From: Streptomyces violaceusniger
GTDB taxonomy: Bacteria > Actinomycetota > Actinomycetes > Streptomycetales > Streptomycetaceae
NCBI GenBank assembly: GCA_005405945.1
Contig: BJHW01000001.1
Location: 868,001 to 932,000 of the forward strand
Direction of reading: 5' to 3'
Length of the DNA stretch: 64,000 bases
Positions 25,531 through 35,457 of this stretch are shown here, piece by piece (positions within the stretch are counted from its first letter, which is position 1; each line of letters starts with the position of its first letter). Made by a program: the position numbers and the translations under genes. The notes under the pieces are model-generated. The model saw nothing but the letters and a program-made list of their open reading frames with translations, was not told where the DNA came from and searched no databases.

Positions 25531-26080
25531 CTACCCGGCCCAGAAACTCACCGCCCGGTACCGGAGCGTCGCGGCGATCGCCGAGGCCGACGGCAGGCCG
25601 TTCAGCACCAGGAGCGCGGACAGGCTCGTCTCCACCACGCCGAGGCTGCCAGGAGTCAGCCGCAGACTGCCGGGGATCTGGGTGAGGGCGTAGGCGAGCA
25701 GCAGCCCGTGACAGGGCACGCCGACGTCCAGCGCCCACAGGGCGGCGGCCAGGCAGGCGACATCGAGAGCCCAGTTCAGCAAGGCGAGCGTGAACGGGCG
25801 CCACCATGCTCGCAGGCCACGGGCCTGCTCGACCAGGCGGGCCAGCGCCTGCTGCCCCTGCCGGATGCGACGCGAGCGCAGACCCGCTCGCTCCCACGTC
25901 CGCTCCACCACCCCACGGAAGCCGGCGAGCGGGACGCCCCGAACACCGCCAGGACGATCCCCAGCACCGGCAGCAGGACGACAAGCGGGAGCAGTACGGT
26001 GCGCAGCCCCGCCAGCCTGCGGCGACCACGCCGGCCACGAACAGGACGGCCTTGCTCAGTACGGACAGCACACCGGCCAT
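25531..26080 (-). pseudogene. Lysylphosphatidylglycerol synthase/flippase-type membrane protein remnant
   Basis: Three frames together read the C-terminal half of a UPF0104/LPG-synthase transmembrane protein. The order is VMAGVLSVLSKAVLFVAGVV, then LRTVLLPLVVLLPVLGIVLA in a second frame, then the long final piece 25911-25531 with FTLALLNWALDVACLAAALW, ALTQIPGSLRLTPGSLGVVE and ATLRYRAVSFWAG. The LTPGSLGVVE motif is typical of the family. The N-terminal membrane segments are missing and at least two frameshifts separate the pieces, so the gene is dead. Confidence 0.7.
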
Positions 26081-26146
26081 GACCGCACGGGCACCGCCAG
26101 CCGCCGCAGTGCCGCGCCGGGCCCGTTGAGCTGGTCGAGGTGGCGG

Positions 26147-26674
26147 CTATCCCACCGGCACGCGGGCCCGCGCGATGTCCGGGTGCCGCATCTGCAACAG
26201 GGTCGCGCCCAACCCGTAGGCAACGAACTGGCCGTCGGGGACGATCTCGATGATCCGGCTCCCGGCCAGCCGTCCGGCGGGCAGTTTCTTCGCCAGTTCC
26301 TCGGGGATCTTCAGCGCGTCCGCCGGATGGACCGTCGCCGTGGCGTGGAAGCTGACGGTGGCGGGCGGGATCGGCATCAGCAGGGCGAGGAGCCCGCCCC
26401 GGCGTATCGGCACCGTCACCGCGACGCGCCCGTGGGCGGTGATGTGCCGGGCCTTCCAGCTGTCGGGCGCGACGACCGTGTACAGCCGCCGCCCGGCGAC
26501 GGCGTAGAGCACGCCGCTCGATCGGGGCTCGCCCGTCGGCGTGACATGGCTGAGGACAGCGAACGACGCCTTCGCGATCTGCCGCCACACCCGCTCGCCG
26601 GTCAGCCCGGACATGCTCGCCGTGTCACCATCCCCGACGGCCTTCACGGTGTCAGGCTCTCCTTTGTCCGCCAT
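26147..26674 (-). CDS. Pyridoxamine 5'-phosphate oxidase-like (PPOX) flavin/F420-type protein
   Basis: 175 residues from ATG 26674 with GAGGAGG eight bases upstream; the longer upstream frame is a shadow. The split-barrel PPOX fold is seen in FAVLSHVTPTGEPRSSGVLY, RRLYTVVAPDSWKARHITAH and GRVAVTVPIRRG. Proteins of this size bind FMN or F420 and reduce or oxidise small substrates. It stands near universal stress and nitroreductase genes, a grouping common in actinobacterial hypoxia or dormancy regulons. The substrate is unknown. Confidence 0.82.
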   Translation of the reverse strand: MADKGEPDTVKAVGDGDTASMSGLTGERVWRQIAKASFAVLSHVTPTGEPRSSGVLYAVAGRRLYTVVAPDSWKARHITAHGRVAVTVPIRRGGLLALLMPIPPATVSFHATATVHPADALKIPEELAKKLPAGRLAGSRIIEIVPDGQFVAYGLGATLLQMRHPDIARARVPVG

Positions 26675-27434
26675 GAACGGCACCTCCTCGTCACGCACTC
26701 GACCGGGGCCATACTCATGGACACCCCACACCGTGTTTCCAGCGCCGGGCCAGGGCCCAACGGCACGACCCGACCGGGCCGTTCGTCCCGATCCCCCTTC
26801 GGACGGGGTGCCCGAACTCGTCGACCCAGCGGGCGATCCTTGGCTTGGCCAAGCCGTCGCGATCGTCGCGACGTGGTCCACGTCGCCCTGTTCATCTGCC
26901 ACGCCCTCGCCCCGTGTGCGGCGAAGCGCGGGCCTCTTTGCAGGCGTTGGCGATGGGCTCCTCCCGCGTCTTCGCCACGGCCCCGTGCAACGTCCGCGAG
27001 GTGCGGCGTGCGGGTGCCGGACTTCCCGGAGGAGTCTCCGCACTGCCGATGCGCGGGCGTCTTGTGTTCGACGCCGTTGGACCGATCGGCCGGACCAGTG
27101 CCCACTGGGCCCGTGCGTCGCGTGACGTGAGCGCACCACGCTGGTGTTGAGGGCGGAGAAGCGACCTGGCATGCCGTCGGCCGGACCGGCGGTCCCACGC
27201 CGCGGGTCTGCCGCGGAGGAAAGTCCCGTCGGACCAGGAGGAAGAGAAAGGGGGGCGAACTCTGATGCCGAACACAACGTTCATGTCCCCGGTGGGCATC
27301 TGCTGTCGGCAGGCAGCAGATACGTCCGGACCAAGTCCCCGGCGGCTTGCCCATGGCCACCAGATCAGGCAGGGCACGGTGCATCCGGCAGCACAAACAC
27401 GGCGGACAAGGACGAGCATCGGCGGGAAGTGAAC
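26675..27434. other. Intergenic or degraded region
   Basis: Frames on both strands are arginine/proline-rich and lack recognisable motifs. It contains the promoter of the PPOX gene at its left edge. No RNA structure or repeat stood out. Confidence 0.4.
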
Positions 27435-28130
27435 ATGCTGGACGAGTGCCAGACCCTCTGGGACTACGGCAAGTACGCACCGGGAGCAGGCATGTGCTGC
27501 TCGGAGTGGACAGATCGGCCGAGGCGGTGCGTGCCCTGGACCACGCGATCGTGGAGGCGCGGGCTCGCTACGCGCCGCTGGAAGTCCTGCAGGGCTGGCC
27601 GTGGGCCAAGCATGCCGAAGCCGGGCCGAGCGGAGAGGGCGCGCCCTCTCTCATCGACCGTGCGCACGGTGTGCTGGAGTCCGCCGTCGAGCGGGTTCGC
27701 GAGCGTGCTCCCGAGCTGGACGTGACACCGGTCCTGAGCCCGGAGCCGGCGGCGGCAGCACTGGTGTGCCGCGGCGCACACGCCGCGCTGGCGGTCATCG
27801 GCAATCGTGGCCCGGGCGAGGTCACCGGGCCGTTGGCGGACTCCGTGAGCCTGCGGTGGCTGTCCACTGCGTGGGCCCGCTGCTCGTGGTGCGGGGGAGG
27901 GGCGGCGTACGGCCTGCTCGAACACGGCACCGTGCTGGTGGGTGTGGCCGACGACACCGATACGGACGCCGGGCGGTTCGCCTTCGAACTGGCCCAGCAA
28001 CGGGGAGCCCGGGTTCGGGTCCTGCACGCCAGCGCCCTCCCGGCGTCGCTGGGCGGCGCACCTGCCGTTCACTCCGATCCGGTCCACCGGGCATGCAGCG
28101 TGAGTGCAGCGTCAGCGGTCCTAACCTCAT
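27435..28130 (+). pseudogene. Tandem universal stress protein, frameshifted and truncated
   Basis: ATG 27435 (GGGAAG upstream) begins MLDECQTLWDYGKYAPGAG, then the reading moves to another frame: RHVLLGVDRSAEAVRALDHA, ALVCRGAHAALAVIGNRG and EVTGPLADSVSLR. VAVHCVGPLLVVRG follows in a third frame, and the second Usp domain starts as GTVLVGVADDTDTDAGRFAF back in the earlier frame. The second domain ends after about 50 residues. Intact tandem Usp proteins have about 290 residues and bind ATP, so this copy is broken. An intact paralogue lies at 33107-33988. Confidence 0.75.
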
Positions 28131-28154
28131 CATCGGACAAGGGAGTTGAGGACC

Positions 28155-28754
28155 ATGTCTTCATCCATCACACTGCGTGGCCTGCTCGGCCTCAGCGACC
28201 GGCCGGCGGCGCTCAAGGACTCCGTACTGATCATGATCGACTGCCAGAACACCTATCGGCAGGGCGTCATGCAACTCGACGGCGTCGAGGAGGCACTCGC
28301 CGAGGCGGCCCATCTGCTGTCCCGGGCACGGGCGTTGGGCATCCCGGTCGTCCACGTCATGCACGACGCGGGCAAGGGCTCTCCCTACGACGTCACCGCC
28401 TCCATCGGCCGGATCAGCGACGAAGTGGCACCGCACCCCGGGGAACCCGTCATCGTCAAGAACCACCCCAGCTCGTTCTTCAGCACCGACCTGGACGAAC
28501 GTCTGCAACAGACGCAACGAAACGACCTCGTCCTCGCCGGGTTCATGACCCACATGTGCGTCAACTCGACCGCCCGTGACGCCTTCAACCTGGGTTACCA
28601 CCCCACCATCGTGGCCGCCGCCACCGCCACTCGCGACCTCGCCGGCCCGGACGGCGCACCGGTGCCCGCAGCGGCACTCCAGACGGCAACGCTCGCCGGA
28701 ATCACCGACCTGTTCGCCCTCGTCGTCGGTAAAGCCGACGAGATCCCCGACTGA
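28155..28754 (+). CDS. Isochorismatase-like cysteine hydrolase
   Basis: 199 residues from ATG 28155, with a GGAG-type site upstream. The catalytic triad of the isochorismatase-like fold is complete: D29 in IMIDCQNTY, K102 in IVKNHPSSFF and C135 in THMCVNSTARDAF. The cis-peptide motif before the Cys (GFMTHMC) is normal. Enzymes of this type hydrolyse isochorismate, nicotinamide or N-carbamoyl compounds. The sequence does not fix the substrate. It follows the broken Usp gene directly and may share its promoter. Confidence 0.88.
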   Translation: MSSSITLRGLLGLSDRPAALKDSVLIMIDCQNTYRQGVMQLDGVEEALAEAAHLLSRARALGIPVVHVMHDAGKGSPYDVTASIGRISDEVAPHPGEPVIVKNHPSSFFSTDLDERLQQTQRNDLVLAGFMTHMCVNSTARDAFNLGYHPTIVAAATATRDLAGPDGAPVPAAALQTATLAGITDLFALVVGKADEIPD

Positions 28755-28940
28755 GAAACGGGGGCCGAACGGTGTCGCCTTCACCGCTCCGACTCCGACG
28801 ACGCACCCCGGGGCACGACGGCCGGTGCAAGCCCTTCGCCGTCAGAGTCCGCACCCAACGGCCCTCCCGCGTCCTGCCCGCCACATTCTCCCGTGGAAGC
28901 GGAAAGGACGAACTCGACGACTGAAACGGCAGTACCGGCC

Positions 28941-30026
28941 ATGACGAATCCCACCCGCACGCCAGTCGACCACGCGGCCTACTACCTGGTCCACGCGGCC
29001 GTCACTGCGCCGTCCCTCCACAACACCCAGCCCTGGCGCTTCGTGCACCAGGACGGCGAACTGCAGCTGTACACCGACGCCTCGCGCCGCCTCCCCGTCG
29101 CCGACCGGGACGGCCGCGAGCTGGTCATCAGCTGCGGCGCCGCCCTGTTCAACGTGCTCCTGGCCATGCGCCACCTCGGCTTCCTGCCTCACGTACACGC
29201 TTTCCCCGACCCCGCCACACCAGATCTCCTCGCCTCCATCCGCTGGGGACCGTACGCCAGGCCCACCACCGCGGGGGAGGCGATGTACGCCACGCTCCTC
29301 CACCGCCACACCCACCGCGGCCCGTTCCGGACCGACCCGCTCCCCGCCACCCTGATCGACGAGCTGCGGGAACACGCCCACCACGAGAACACCGACCTGT
29401 GGCCGCTGACCCGGACTGACGAGCTGCGGCGGCTCTCCGCACTCATCCGCGCCGCGGAGACCCGTCAACGCGATCACCCCGCGTACACCGCGGAGCTGGC
29501 CAACTGGACCCCGCCGCCCCATAGCCTTCGCCGCGACGGAGTACCCGCCGACGCCTACCCGCGCGACCCGGACTCCACCGCCTTCGCCGGACGCGACTTC
29601 GCCGCCCACGCCAGGATGGGCTACGGCGACAAGGAGATGCCGCCCGCCGCCCGCCGGAGCCTCGGTCTGGCCACCGTGCTGAGCACCGGATGCGACCGGC
29701 GCGACGACTGGCTGCGGGCCGGGCAGGGCCTTCAACGCGTCCTGCTGCACGCCGCCGCCCACCACGTCTCGGCCGCCTTCCACACCCAGCCGCTCGAACT
29801 GCCCGAGCTGCGAGAACAACTGCGCCCGGCAGCCATGACCAACCACTACCAACAGGTGGTCCTCCGGCTCGGCTACCACGCTCACCCCCACCCGACGCCC
29901 CGGCGCCCCGTCCACGATGTCCTCGCCCACCGGGCACTCCTGCCCACCCCACCTGCGAGAAACGGGGCCGAACGGCCCTCACGCCCGGCACCGTCCAGCC
30001 CTGTGCAAGCACGGGGGCAGACATAA
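28941..30026 (+). CDS. Acg-type nitroreductase family protein
   Basis: About 361 residues from ATG 28941; a GTG at 28893 would add 16 residues. The Acg family pattern is clear: AVTAPSLHNTQPWRF near the N-terminus, LYTDASRRLPVADRDGREL, a central RHTHRGPF, and the C-terminal LQRVLLHAAAHHVSAAFHTQ. Acg proteins are double-length nitroreductase folds, often with weak flavin binding, and are linked to hypoxia or dormancy regulons in actinobacteria. A second, Tat-exported member is at 40283-41530. Neighbouring Usp and PPOX genes fit the same stress role. Confidence 0.87.
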   Translation: MTNPTRTPVDHAAYYLVHAAVTAPSLHNTQPWRFVHQDGELQLYTDASRRLPVADRDGRELVISCGAALFNVLLAMRHLGFLPHVHAFPDPATPDLLASIRWGPYARPTTAGEAMYATLLHRHTHRGPFRTDPLPATLIDELREHAHHENTDLWPLTRTDELRRLSALIRAAETRQRDHPAYTAELANWTPPPHSLRRDGVPADAYPRDPDSTAFAGRDFAAHARMGYGDKEMPPAARRSLGLATVLSTGCDRRDDWLRAGQGLQRVLLHAAAHHVSAAFHTQPLELPELREQLRPAAMTNHYQQVVLRLGYHAHPHPTPRRPVHDVLAHRALLPTPPARNGAERPSRPAPSSPVQARGQT

Positions 30027-30627
30027 GCTGGAAGCAGCCTGCGGGGCGAGCGAGGGAGTCCGCCCGGAACGGCCGCCTCCAACAAGGGAGATTCCGCCCC
30101 TGTCAGGAGAGGGGGTCGAAATGTCGACGGGCGGACTGAGAGGCCGGAAGGTCGAAAGACCGGACGGCGACCTCCACCACCTGATCCGGACCATGCCGGC
30201 GAAGGGAGCCCACCTCGCAGGTTTCCGTCGTCGTTCCCACCCACCGCAGCCCGGGGCAGCCTGCGCGGAGCGTCCCCGACGCAGCCGAACGCCGACCCGT
30301 GTCGATCCGCCGGCCCCGCGTACTCCGCCCAAGCCACCCTTCGGTCAAAGAGCCGTACGCCATCGCGCTCCCCCACCCCTACGCAGGCCGTCCATCCGGA
30401 CTCGGCCCGCAACCGGATGATGGGATTCCGCACCCTGTCGCAGCGTCCGCCCTTCCACACTGGCCAGCCGCTGCTGGAGACCGCCCGCGCCGTCCTCGCC
30501 CGCGAACTGTTCCTGACCGCCAACCACCCTCCCCAAGGCGACCACAGGTCCTGAACCGGCGCAGATACTCCGCGCTGCCACCGTGACTTCCCCTCGCAAT
30601 GAGCCTTCGCCAACTTGAAGTTGCTGG
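30027..30627. other. Mostly non-coding; one short protein-like frame
   Basis: At 30418-30552 (+) the frame starting MMGFRTLSQRPPFHTGQPLL and ending before TCCTGA looks protein-like (LETARAVLARELFLTANHPP) but is only about 45 residues. It may be the 3' end of a decayed gene. Nothing else in the stretch is supported. Confidence 0.35.
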
Positions 30628-30790
30628 TCACGGGCCTCGTGTGGGTCGTTGATCGTGTGCTCGTGCAGGTCGCGGGCGGCTGCCTGCGGACAAGATCGTC
30701 TGCCAGTGGGCGACCTCGGTGTTGGTCAGCATGAGCAGCGCCCGAAGCAGCATGGTCGCCCAGTGCGCGAATATTCGGAGCTTGGTGAGA
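30628..30790 (-). pseudogene. Remnant of an IS5-like transposase (relative of the 4186-5816 element)
   Basis: The frame reads LTKLRIFAHWATMLLRALLM and LTNTEVAHWQ, matching the C-terminus of the transposase at 4281 (AKVRMNTRHATILLRALLVL, ANSEVQR). DNA identity is visible in the same block (GAGCAG-GCCCG-AGCAG-ATGGT). The bases to its left include GTGTGCTCGTG, as in the terminal repeats of that element. Only the 3' end of the old insertion survives. Confidence 0.65.
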
Positions 30791-31102
30791 ATCGCCAGTT
30801 CTTCGGGTTCGGGCGGGCGCTGTATCGAGGTCCCTCGCAGAGCTGCCTCCCGGCGCTTGAGGTCGTGACCGACGCACGTCAGCTCGGACGGCATGACCTG
30901 CACCCTCATCTGCTACCGACGACTCGCCGAATGAGATGAGCCGTTGGCGCAGATCTCACCGGGATGAGCAAGGAAGGGATACGCCGCGGACAGGGCAGCT
31001 CTTGCCCGATTGAGCCGTTCGGCCCATGGCCCGACCGGGTCAGCAGGCCGAGGGTTTTACAAGGCGCTCTACTTGCTCTCAGACTTCGAGGGGAGCCGGC
31101 CC

Positions 31103-31291
31103 ATGACAGGACATCCGCACTCCGTCGAGCGCGTGCTTTCCGCGCCCATCGATCTCAACGGCACCGGGCACTATGTGCACTGGGGCGTGGTGCAACTGTC
31201 CGTCGCCAACCTCCTGGTGATCGGGGTGATGCTGATCGTCTTCGCGGCTGCCCTGCTCCTGCCCTTCCCCCGGAGGCGAGGTCGGCAATGA
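31103..31291 (+). CDS. Small single-span membrane protein of the cytochrome operon
   Basis: 62 residues from ATG 31103, with GAGGGGAGCC upstream. The N-terminus is soluble (VERVLSAPIDLNGTGHYVHW) and one membrane segment follows (LSVANLLVIGVMLIVFAAAL). Its stop overlaps the cytochrome b start as ATGA, so it is translationally coupled to that gene and is probably a small subunit or assembly factor of the same complex. No named family is recognised. Confidence 0.7.
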   Translation: MTGHPHSVERVLSAPIDLNGTGHYVHWGVVQLSVANLLVIGVMLIVFAAALLLPFPRRRGRQ

Positions 31292-31938
31292 GCGAGCTGG
31301 GCGGGGCCGGCGGAGGCTGGACCGGAGCGGTCCGGCGGCGAGCGGTGCGGGCGCTGCCTCCGGACAAGCTGCTGCCGGACACCCAGCCCGCGTACATGGC
31401 CTCATGGATCTACGTCTTCGGTGTGCTCACCCTGGCCGCGCTGATCGTCGTCCTGGCCACCGGCGGGGTGCTGGCCCTGAAGGGGCCCGCGTGGTGGCAC
31501 GTCTCGGGGACCGGCAAGTACGTGAACGGCCTGCACCTGTGGAGTGTCGAGCTGTTCATGTTCTTCATGGTCATCCACCTGTGGGGCAAGTTCTTCATGG
31601 CCGCCTGGCGCGGTCGGCGGGCGCTGACCTGGGTCACCGGTACGGTGTGCTTCTTCGCCTCGATCGGTACTGCCTTCACCGGCTACCTGGTCCAGCAGAA
31701 CTTCGACTCCCAGTGGATCGCCGGGCAGGCCAAGGACGGGCTCAACTCGGTCGGCATCGGGGCGTTCTTCAACGTGCTGGACTTCGGGCAGATGCTGATG
31801 TGGCACATCGTCCTGCTGCCCTTCGTCCTCGGCCTGCTGACGGCCTGGCACATCCTGCTGGTCCGGCGACACGGGATCGTCCCGCCGATCGACGCCACCG
31901 ATCCCGCGGCCGTAACCACGGGGGAGGCAGCGCGATGA
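31288..31938 (+). CDS. Cytochrome b6-like diheme membrane subunit
   Basis: 216 residues with four membrane helices. Bis-histidine heme ligands are H83 and H97 in helix 2 (H-x13-H) and H173 and H188 in helix 4 (H-x14-H), the spacing characteristic of cytochrome b6. It starts ATGA over the stop of the small upstream gene and ends ATGA into the next gene. A complex of b6-type core with the next two subunits would move electrons between quinol and an unknown acceptor. No Rieske or cytochrome c gene is adjacent, so partners are unclear. Confidence 0.88.
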   Translation: MSELGGAGGGWTGAVRRRAVRALPPDKLLPDTQPAYMASWIYVFGVLTLAALIVVLATGGVLALKGPAWWHVSGTGKYVNGLHLWSVELFMFFMVIHLWGKFFMAAWRGRRALTWVTGTVCFFASIGTAFTGYLVQQNFDSQWIAGQAKDGLNSVGIGAFFNVLDFGQMLMWHIVLLPFVLGLLTAWHILLVRRHGIVPPIDATDPAAVTTGEAAR

Positions 31939-32636
31939 ACCGGCGCCCCCGGAAGCCCGCCGTGCCCGACCCGGCCGCCTTCCCCACCAGACCGTATGAC
32001 CTGATCAAGGAGTTCACGATCGCGCTGGTCGTGGTCGCGCTGCTCACCGCGGGCCTGGCCGCCGTCTTCTCCTCGCCCGACGTCAAGCCGGTGACGCTGG
32101 CCTCCTGGTCGCGGGCAGACGGCGCCGACTTCACGGCGACCGCCGTGACCGAACTCGGCGGCACCAATGGAACGGCCGAGTACGGGCCGCCGTACAACCA
32201 CACGCCGGGCGCGGCGCAAAAACTCGGCCCGGTCGGGCTGCAGAGCGCCGCGGGGGTCCGCATCCCGGTAGACACGGCCAACGACTTCGTGCTCCGCCCG
32301 CTGCGCGATGCCCCAGAACCGCCCGCCGTCACCGCGGCCCTCGCCACCTGGACCGCCGCCCCGGCCGCCCGGCAGCAGGCATGGACCAAGGCCTATTCCG
32401 ATGCCCTGGCCAAGGCCGGTGGCGGCGCCCCCGCCAAGGGCGACTACGGCCCGATCCCCGTCCTCACCTCGCGCCTGCTCGGTCTGGCTCGCAGCGGCGC
32501 GCTGGACGGCGAACTCCAGGCGGAGGGCAAGTTCTACCAGACCGACTACACCCGCCCGCTGCTCTTCCTCTCCGACGGTTCCTACCTGGAGTCCCGGGCT
32601 CGTGCCGAGCACCTCGGCGGTGACCAGTGGGGATGA
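31935..32636 (+). CDS. Membrane-anchored extracytoplasmic subunit of the cytochrome operon
   Basis: 233 residues with a single N-terminal membrane anchor (FTIALVVVALLTAGLAAVF) and a long exported domain containing GGTNGTAEYGPPYNHTPGAA. It has no CxxCH heme motif and no Rieske motif. The start overlaps the cytochrome b stop and its own stop overlaps the next start, so the operon is tightly coupled. It is likely a structural or electron-transfer subunit of the b6-type complex; the family is not one I can name. Confidence 0.7.
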   Translation: MNRRPRKPAVPDPAAFPTRPYDLIKEFTIALVVVALLTAGLAAVFSSPDVKPVTLASWSRADGADFTATAVTELGGTNGTAEYGPPYNHTPGAAQKLGPVGLQSAAGVRIPVDTANDFVLRPLRDAPEPPAVTAALATWTAAPAARQQAWTKAYSDALAKAGGGAPAKGDYGPIPVLTSRLLGLARSGALDGELQAEGKFYQTDYTRPLLFLSDGSYLESRARAEHLGGDQWG

Positions 32637-32890
32637 TGAACGAGACCGGGAACTACCCGGGCCAGGCGTGGCTGTGGCTGTACACCTTCTGGTACCAGAT
32701 CGAGCCCTTCAAGTCCTCGGGCAACGCCGACGCCCTGATCTGGGGTCTGATGGCGCTGCTCAGCCTGGGCCTGATGCTCGTGCCCTTCATCCCCGGCGTG
32801 CGATCCGTACCGCGCTGGACGCGGGTGCACCGGCTGATCTGGCGCACGTACTACCGCGAACAAGTTGTGGAACGGGACCGGCAGGAGTGA
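32633..32890 (+). CDS. Two-helix membrane subunit, cytochrome b C-terminal/subunit IV-like
   Basis: About 85 residues from ATG 32633, overlapping the previous stop. It has a helix (ALIWGLMALLSLGLMLVPFI) followed by PGVRSVPRWTRVHRLIWRTY, a pattern like the end of cytochrome b or subunit IV. The N-terminal YPGQAWLWLYTFWYQIEPF also looks membrane-associated. It probably completes the split cytochrome b of this operon. Confidence 0.65.
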   Translation: MMNETGNYPGQAWLWLYTFWYQIEPFKSSGNADALIWGLMALLSLGLMLVPFIPGVRSVPRWTRVHRLIWRTYYREQVVERDRQE

Positions 32891-33106
32891 TCTTCGCTCC
32901 GGCGTACGCTCGCTGCGGGCGGTTGCACCACTTGTTCCGCTGTGAACGCTCCATGAGGTATCGCACCCATGAGATGGGCCGCCGCCTGGGGCCGCCCTCC
33001 GGGAACCGACGCCGTCACCGTCACTGGATCGCCTGTCCCGGACACCGCTCCCCGGCGCGATCCCGCCTACCGCACCTCAGGGGGCACATGTGTCCCCGCT
33101 TCCAGT

Positions 33107-33988
33107 TCAGCGTTTGGGATGCGGAACGACGATGACCGGGCACTGAGCGTGGTGCAGCACCCCCTGGCTGACGGACCCGAGGAGCATGCCGGCGAAACCG
33201 CCATGGCCTCGGGTCCCGACCACCAGGCCCAGCGCATGCGCGGACTCCTTGGCCAGAACCTGGACCGGGTGACCGCTCACGACCTCGTGGTGCACCTCCA
33301 CGTTCGGATGGGCGGCCGTGCGGCCGGCCACCGTCTCCGAGAGGAGCCTGCGGCATTCCTGCACCGCCGCCGCCTCGTCCAGCACGCCCAGGAGCGGCCG
33401 GTGCCACACATACAGGGCCCGCAGCACGGCACCGCGCAGGTCCGCCTCCTCGTACGCGTAGTCCACGGCAGCCACCGAGGCGGGGCTGCCGTCCACACCG
33501 ACCACGAAGAAGGACGGCTGCTGGGTGATGTGCTCCGCCTCCCGCACGACCACCACCGGGCAGCGCGCATGGGCGACCACCGGCAGGGCCACGGCCGTCG
33601 AGCCGAAAAGCTCCTGCGCGGGTGTCAGGTGCCACGAGCCGAGCACGACCGCCGCGGCCTCCTCCGCCTGCCCGCCCAGCACCCACGCCGTGTCCCCCTC
33701 CGCAAGGACGGTCCACACCTCCACGTCCGGGTGGCGGTCGGCGACGAATGCGGCTGCCAGCTCCAGGGTGCGTTCCCCGGCCGTGTGCAGTGCCGCGTTC
33801 CACCGCTCCCACGACGGTCTCACCTCGGTCATCCGGTACCCGCCGGTCGGCGTGCCCTGGGCGTGCACCAGACGCAGCGGCAGGCGCCGGCGGTGCGCCT
33901 CATCGGCGGCCCAGGCCAGCGCGGCCCGCTTGGCAGGATCGGGATCGACACCCATCACGATCGGCCGGACACCAGGTTGACTCGTCAT
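33107..33988 (-). CDS. Tandem universal stress protein (UspA family)
   Basis: 293 residues from ATG 33988 with GGGAGG seven bases upstream. Domain 1 (1-145) starts RPIVMGVDPDPAKRAALAWA and domain 2 (150-293) starts SFFVVGVDGSPASVAAVDYA. Domain 2 keeps the ATP-binding motif GTRGHGGFAGMLLGSVS (G-x2-G-x9-G-S), and domain 1 has a weaker version. Tandem Usp proteins of this size are common in actinobacterial hypoxia and dormancy regulons. It is convergent with the cytochrome operon. Confidence 0.92.
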   Translation of the reverse strand: MTSQPGVRPIVMGVDPDPAKRAALAWAADEAHRRRLPLRLVHAQGTPTGGYRMTEVRPSWERWNAALHTAGERTLELAAAFVADRHPDVEVWTVLAEGDTAWVLGGQAEEAAAVVLGSWHLTPAQELFGSTAVALPVVAHARCPVVVVREAEHITQQPSFFVVGVDGSPASVAAVDYAYEEADLRGAVLRALYVWHRPLLGVLDEAAAVQECRRLLSETVAGRTAAHPNVEVHHEVVSGHPVQVLAKESAHALGLVVGTRGHGGFAGMLLGSVSQGVLHHAQCPVIVVPHPKR

Positions 33989-34147
33989 GCCTGCCTCCCG
34001 GCGTGACCTCTGTGCCGCTGTTCGCTCGCGATCAGCGGCACGCCCGACGACGATCTGCTGCGGTCCCCTCTCCACCCGTGTCCGCTTTCCAGCGTGACCC
34101 CGTCCGCCGCGTGGCGCCACAGCGCCTGTCCAAGGCGCCCGGTCGGC

Positions 34148-34336
34148 TCAGGTACAGAGGTCGACATGCCGGACGGCCAGGACGTGCGCGGCGGCGTCGA
34201 TCAGACGGTTGCGTGCGAGGGAGCCGTCCGCCACCGCGGTCGTGATCGCCGAGGTGATCGCGGAGGTCTCGGTACCGACGTGCTTCAGCAGCCCGAACAT
34301 GACCATGCCGGTGCCGGAGAACAAGATCACGGCCAT
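34148..34336 (-). CDS. Short hypothetical protein
   Basis: 62 residues from ATG 34336 (MAVILFSGTGMVMFGLLKHV, then TSAITSAITTAVADGSLARN). It has one hydrophobic N-terminal stretch and a helical tail. The frame could be the end of a longer decayed gene, since it stays open upstream without good protein character. No function is proposed. Confidence 0.3.
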   Translation of the reverse strand: MAVILFSGTGMVMFGLLKHVGTETSAITSAITTAVADGSLARNRLIDAAAHVLAVRHVDLCT

Positions 34337-34962
34337 TCGTATGCGTACGCCGCCGACGCCACGCACCAACAGCACCGGTGACCACCACCCAGTGGCCCCA
34401 GCCCGGCGGGCAGCCGCCGCGGTGGGGCGCCGGGCTCGCGGCACGGTCCAGACGACCCGGTACCAAGCCCACGGCAAGGGGGGCAAGCCACGCCGGGCGC
34501 AGTCCCCCACCGCGCCGGCCCGATGCCCGGCTGGGCACGGACCCGTGGGACAGAGCGCGACCGGCTGCGACGATCATCGGCACCGCCTGCCACAGACAGG
34601 CCGTCATGACCATCGGGTTGAGCGGCCGACCAGCGCCCGGGCCCGGGCCGAAGAACCGACCAAGGCCGACTGAACTCCTCTCCAGCCCCTCAACACCGCT
34701 GGATCGGCCTGTGCGGGCCGAATCGCGGGCTGTCGCCCGGCGGCGACACCGTTCTCGGCTGCGCTGCCGAAGGGGCGGGCATCCGTCCCTCCCAGCCTCC
34801 AGTCACCGAGCAACGAGCGACCTCACCGCACACTTCGGACGGCCGGAGCCCGCCTCCTCCCGCGTGAGCCTTCAGCAGGCTCCGGCCCAGCCTCCGCCAT
34901 CGCCGACAACCGCCACGCCCTGACCTTCCCAGTGACCGGTCCGTCCGCACACCCGTCCGCCC
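34337..34962. other. No supported gene
   Basis: Frames here are rich in Arg, Pro and Ala on both strands and show no motif, ribosome binding site or repeat worth calling. Confidence 0.4.
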
Positions 34963-35169
34963 TCACCGATCCGGCGGCCCCTGGCGCCACTGCATGAGGG
35001 TCCGGCTGGCCTCGACGATGCAGGCGTGTTCATGCCTGAGCTGATAGTTCTCGTCCTGCAGCCGGCGGCTCTCCTCGATCAGCAGACGAGCTGTCCTCCG
35101 CAGCTCACGGGCGCACTCACGCGTGCCTTTCAGATGCTCCCGCAGGGTCCACTGCGCGTCCGCTGCCAT
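34963..35169 (-). CDS. Small helical protein, function unknown
   Basis: 68 residues from ATG 35169, with GGGGAAG about nine bases upstream. The sequence is almost wholly helical and charged (LREHLKGTRECARELRRTAR, LLIEESRRLQDENYQLRHEH), suggesting a short coiled coil. It is divergent from the Hsp20 gene. It may be a stress-linked adaptor, but this is a guess from position. Confidence 0.5.
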   Translation of the reverse strand: MAADAQWTLREHLKGTRECARELRRTARLLIEESRRLQDENYQLRHEHACIVEASRTLMQWRQGPPDR

Positions 35170-35457
35170 GAGGACCGGCTTCCCCGATCCGGCCCTGCCA
35201 TGTCGGCATCAGCCTCTGACCCGACTCAGCTGTGAAGTGACGGCGTTTCTCGTGAACATCCACGATCCCCAAGATCACGAACTGCTGCCCGAACCGGCAT
35301 CCAAACGCAGCTGCTTGAAGTGACCGGAGCCAAGGGGCCGTTCCGCTGCTGCTGCGCCTGTGCCGGCTGTCCGGGGTCGACCGGCGGGCTGCCGCCGAGC
35401 AGTATGGAGGGAGCAGACAGTCCTGTTCCCTTTCCCTCCCCTTGGAGGTGAACTGCG

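Noticed and set aside
31010..31102. Longer start for the small membrane protein of the cytochrome operon
   Set aside because: The upstream codons lack a ribosome binding site, while ATG 31103 has GAGGGGAG just before it.
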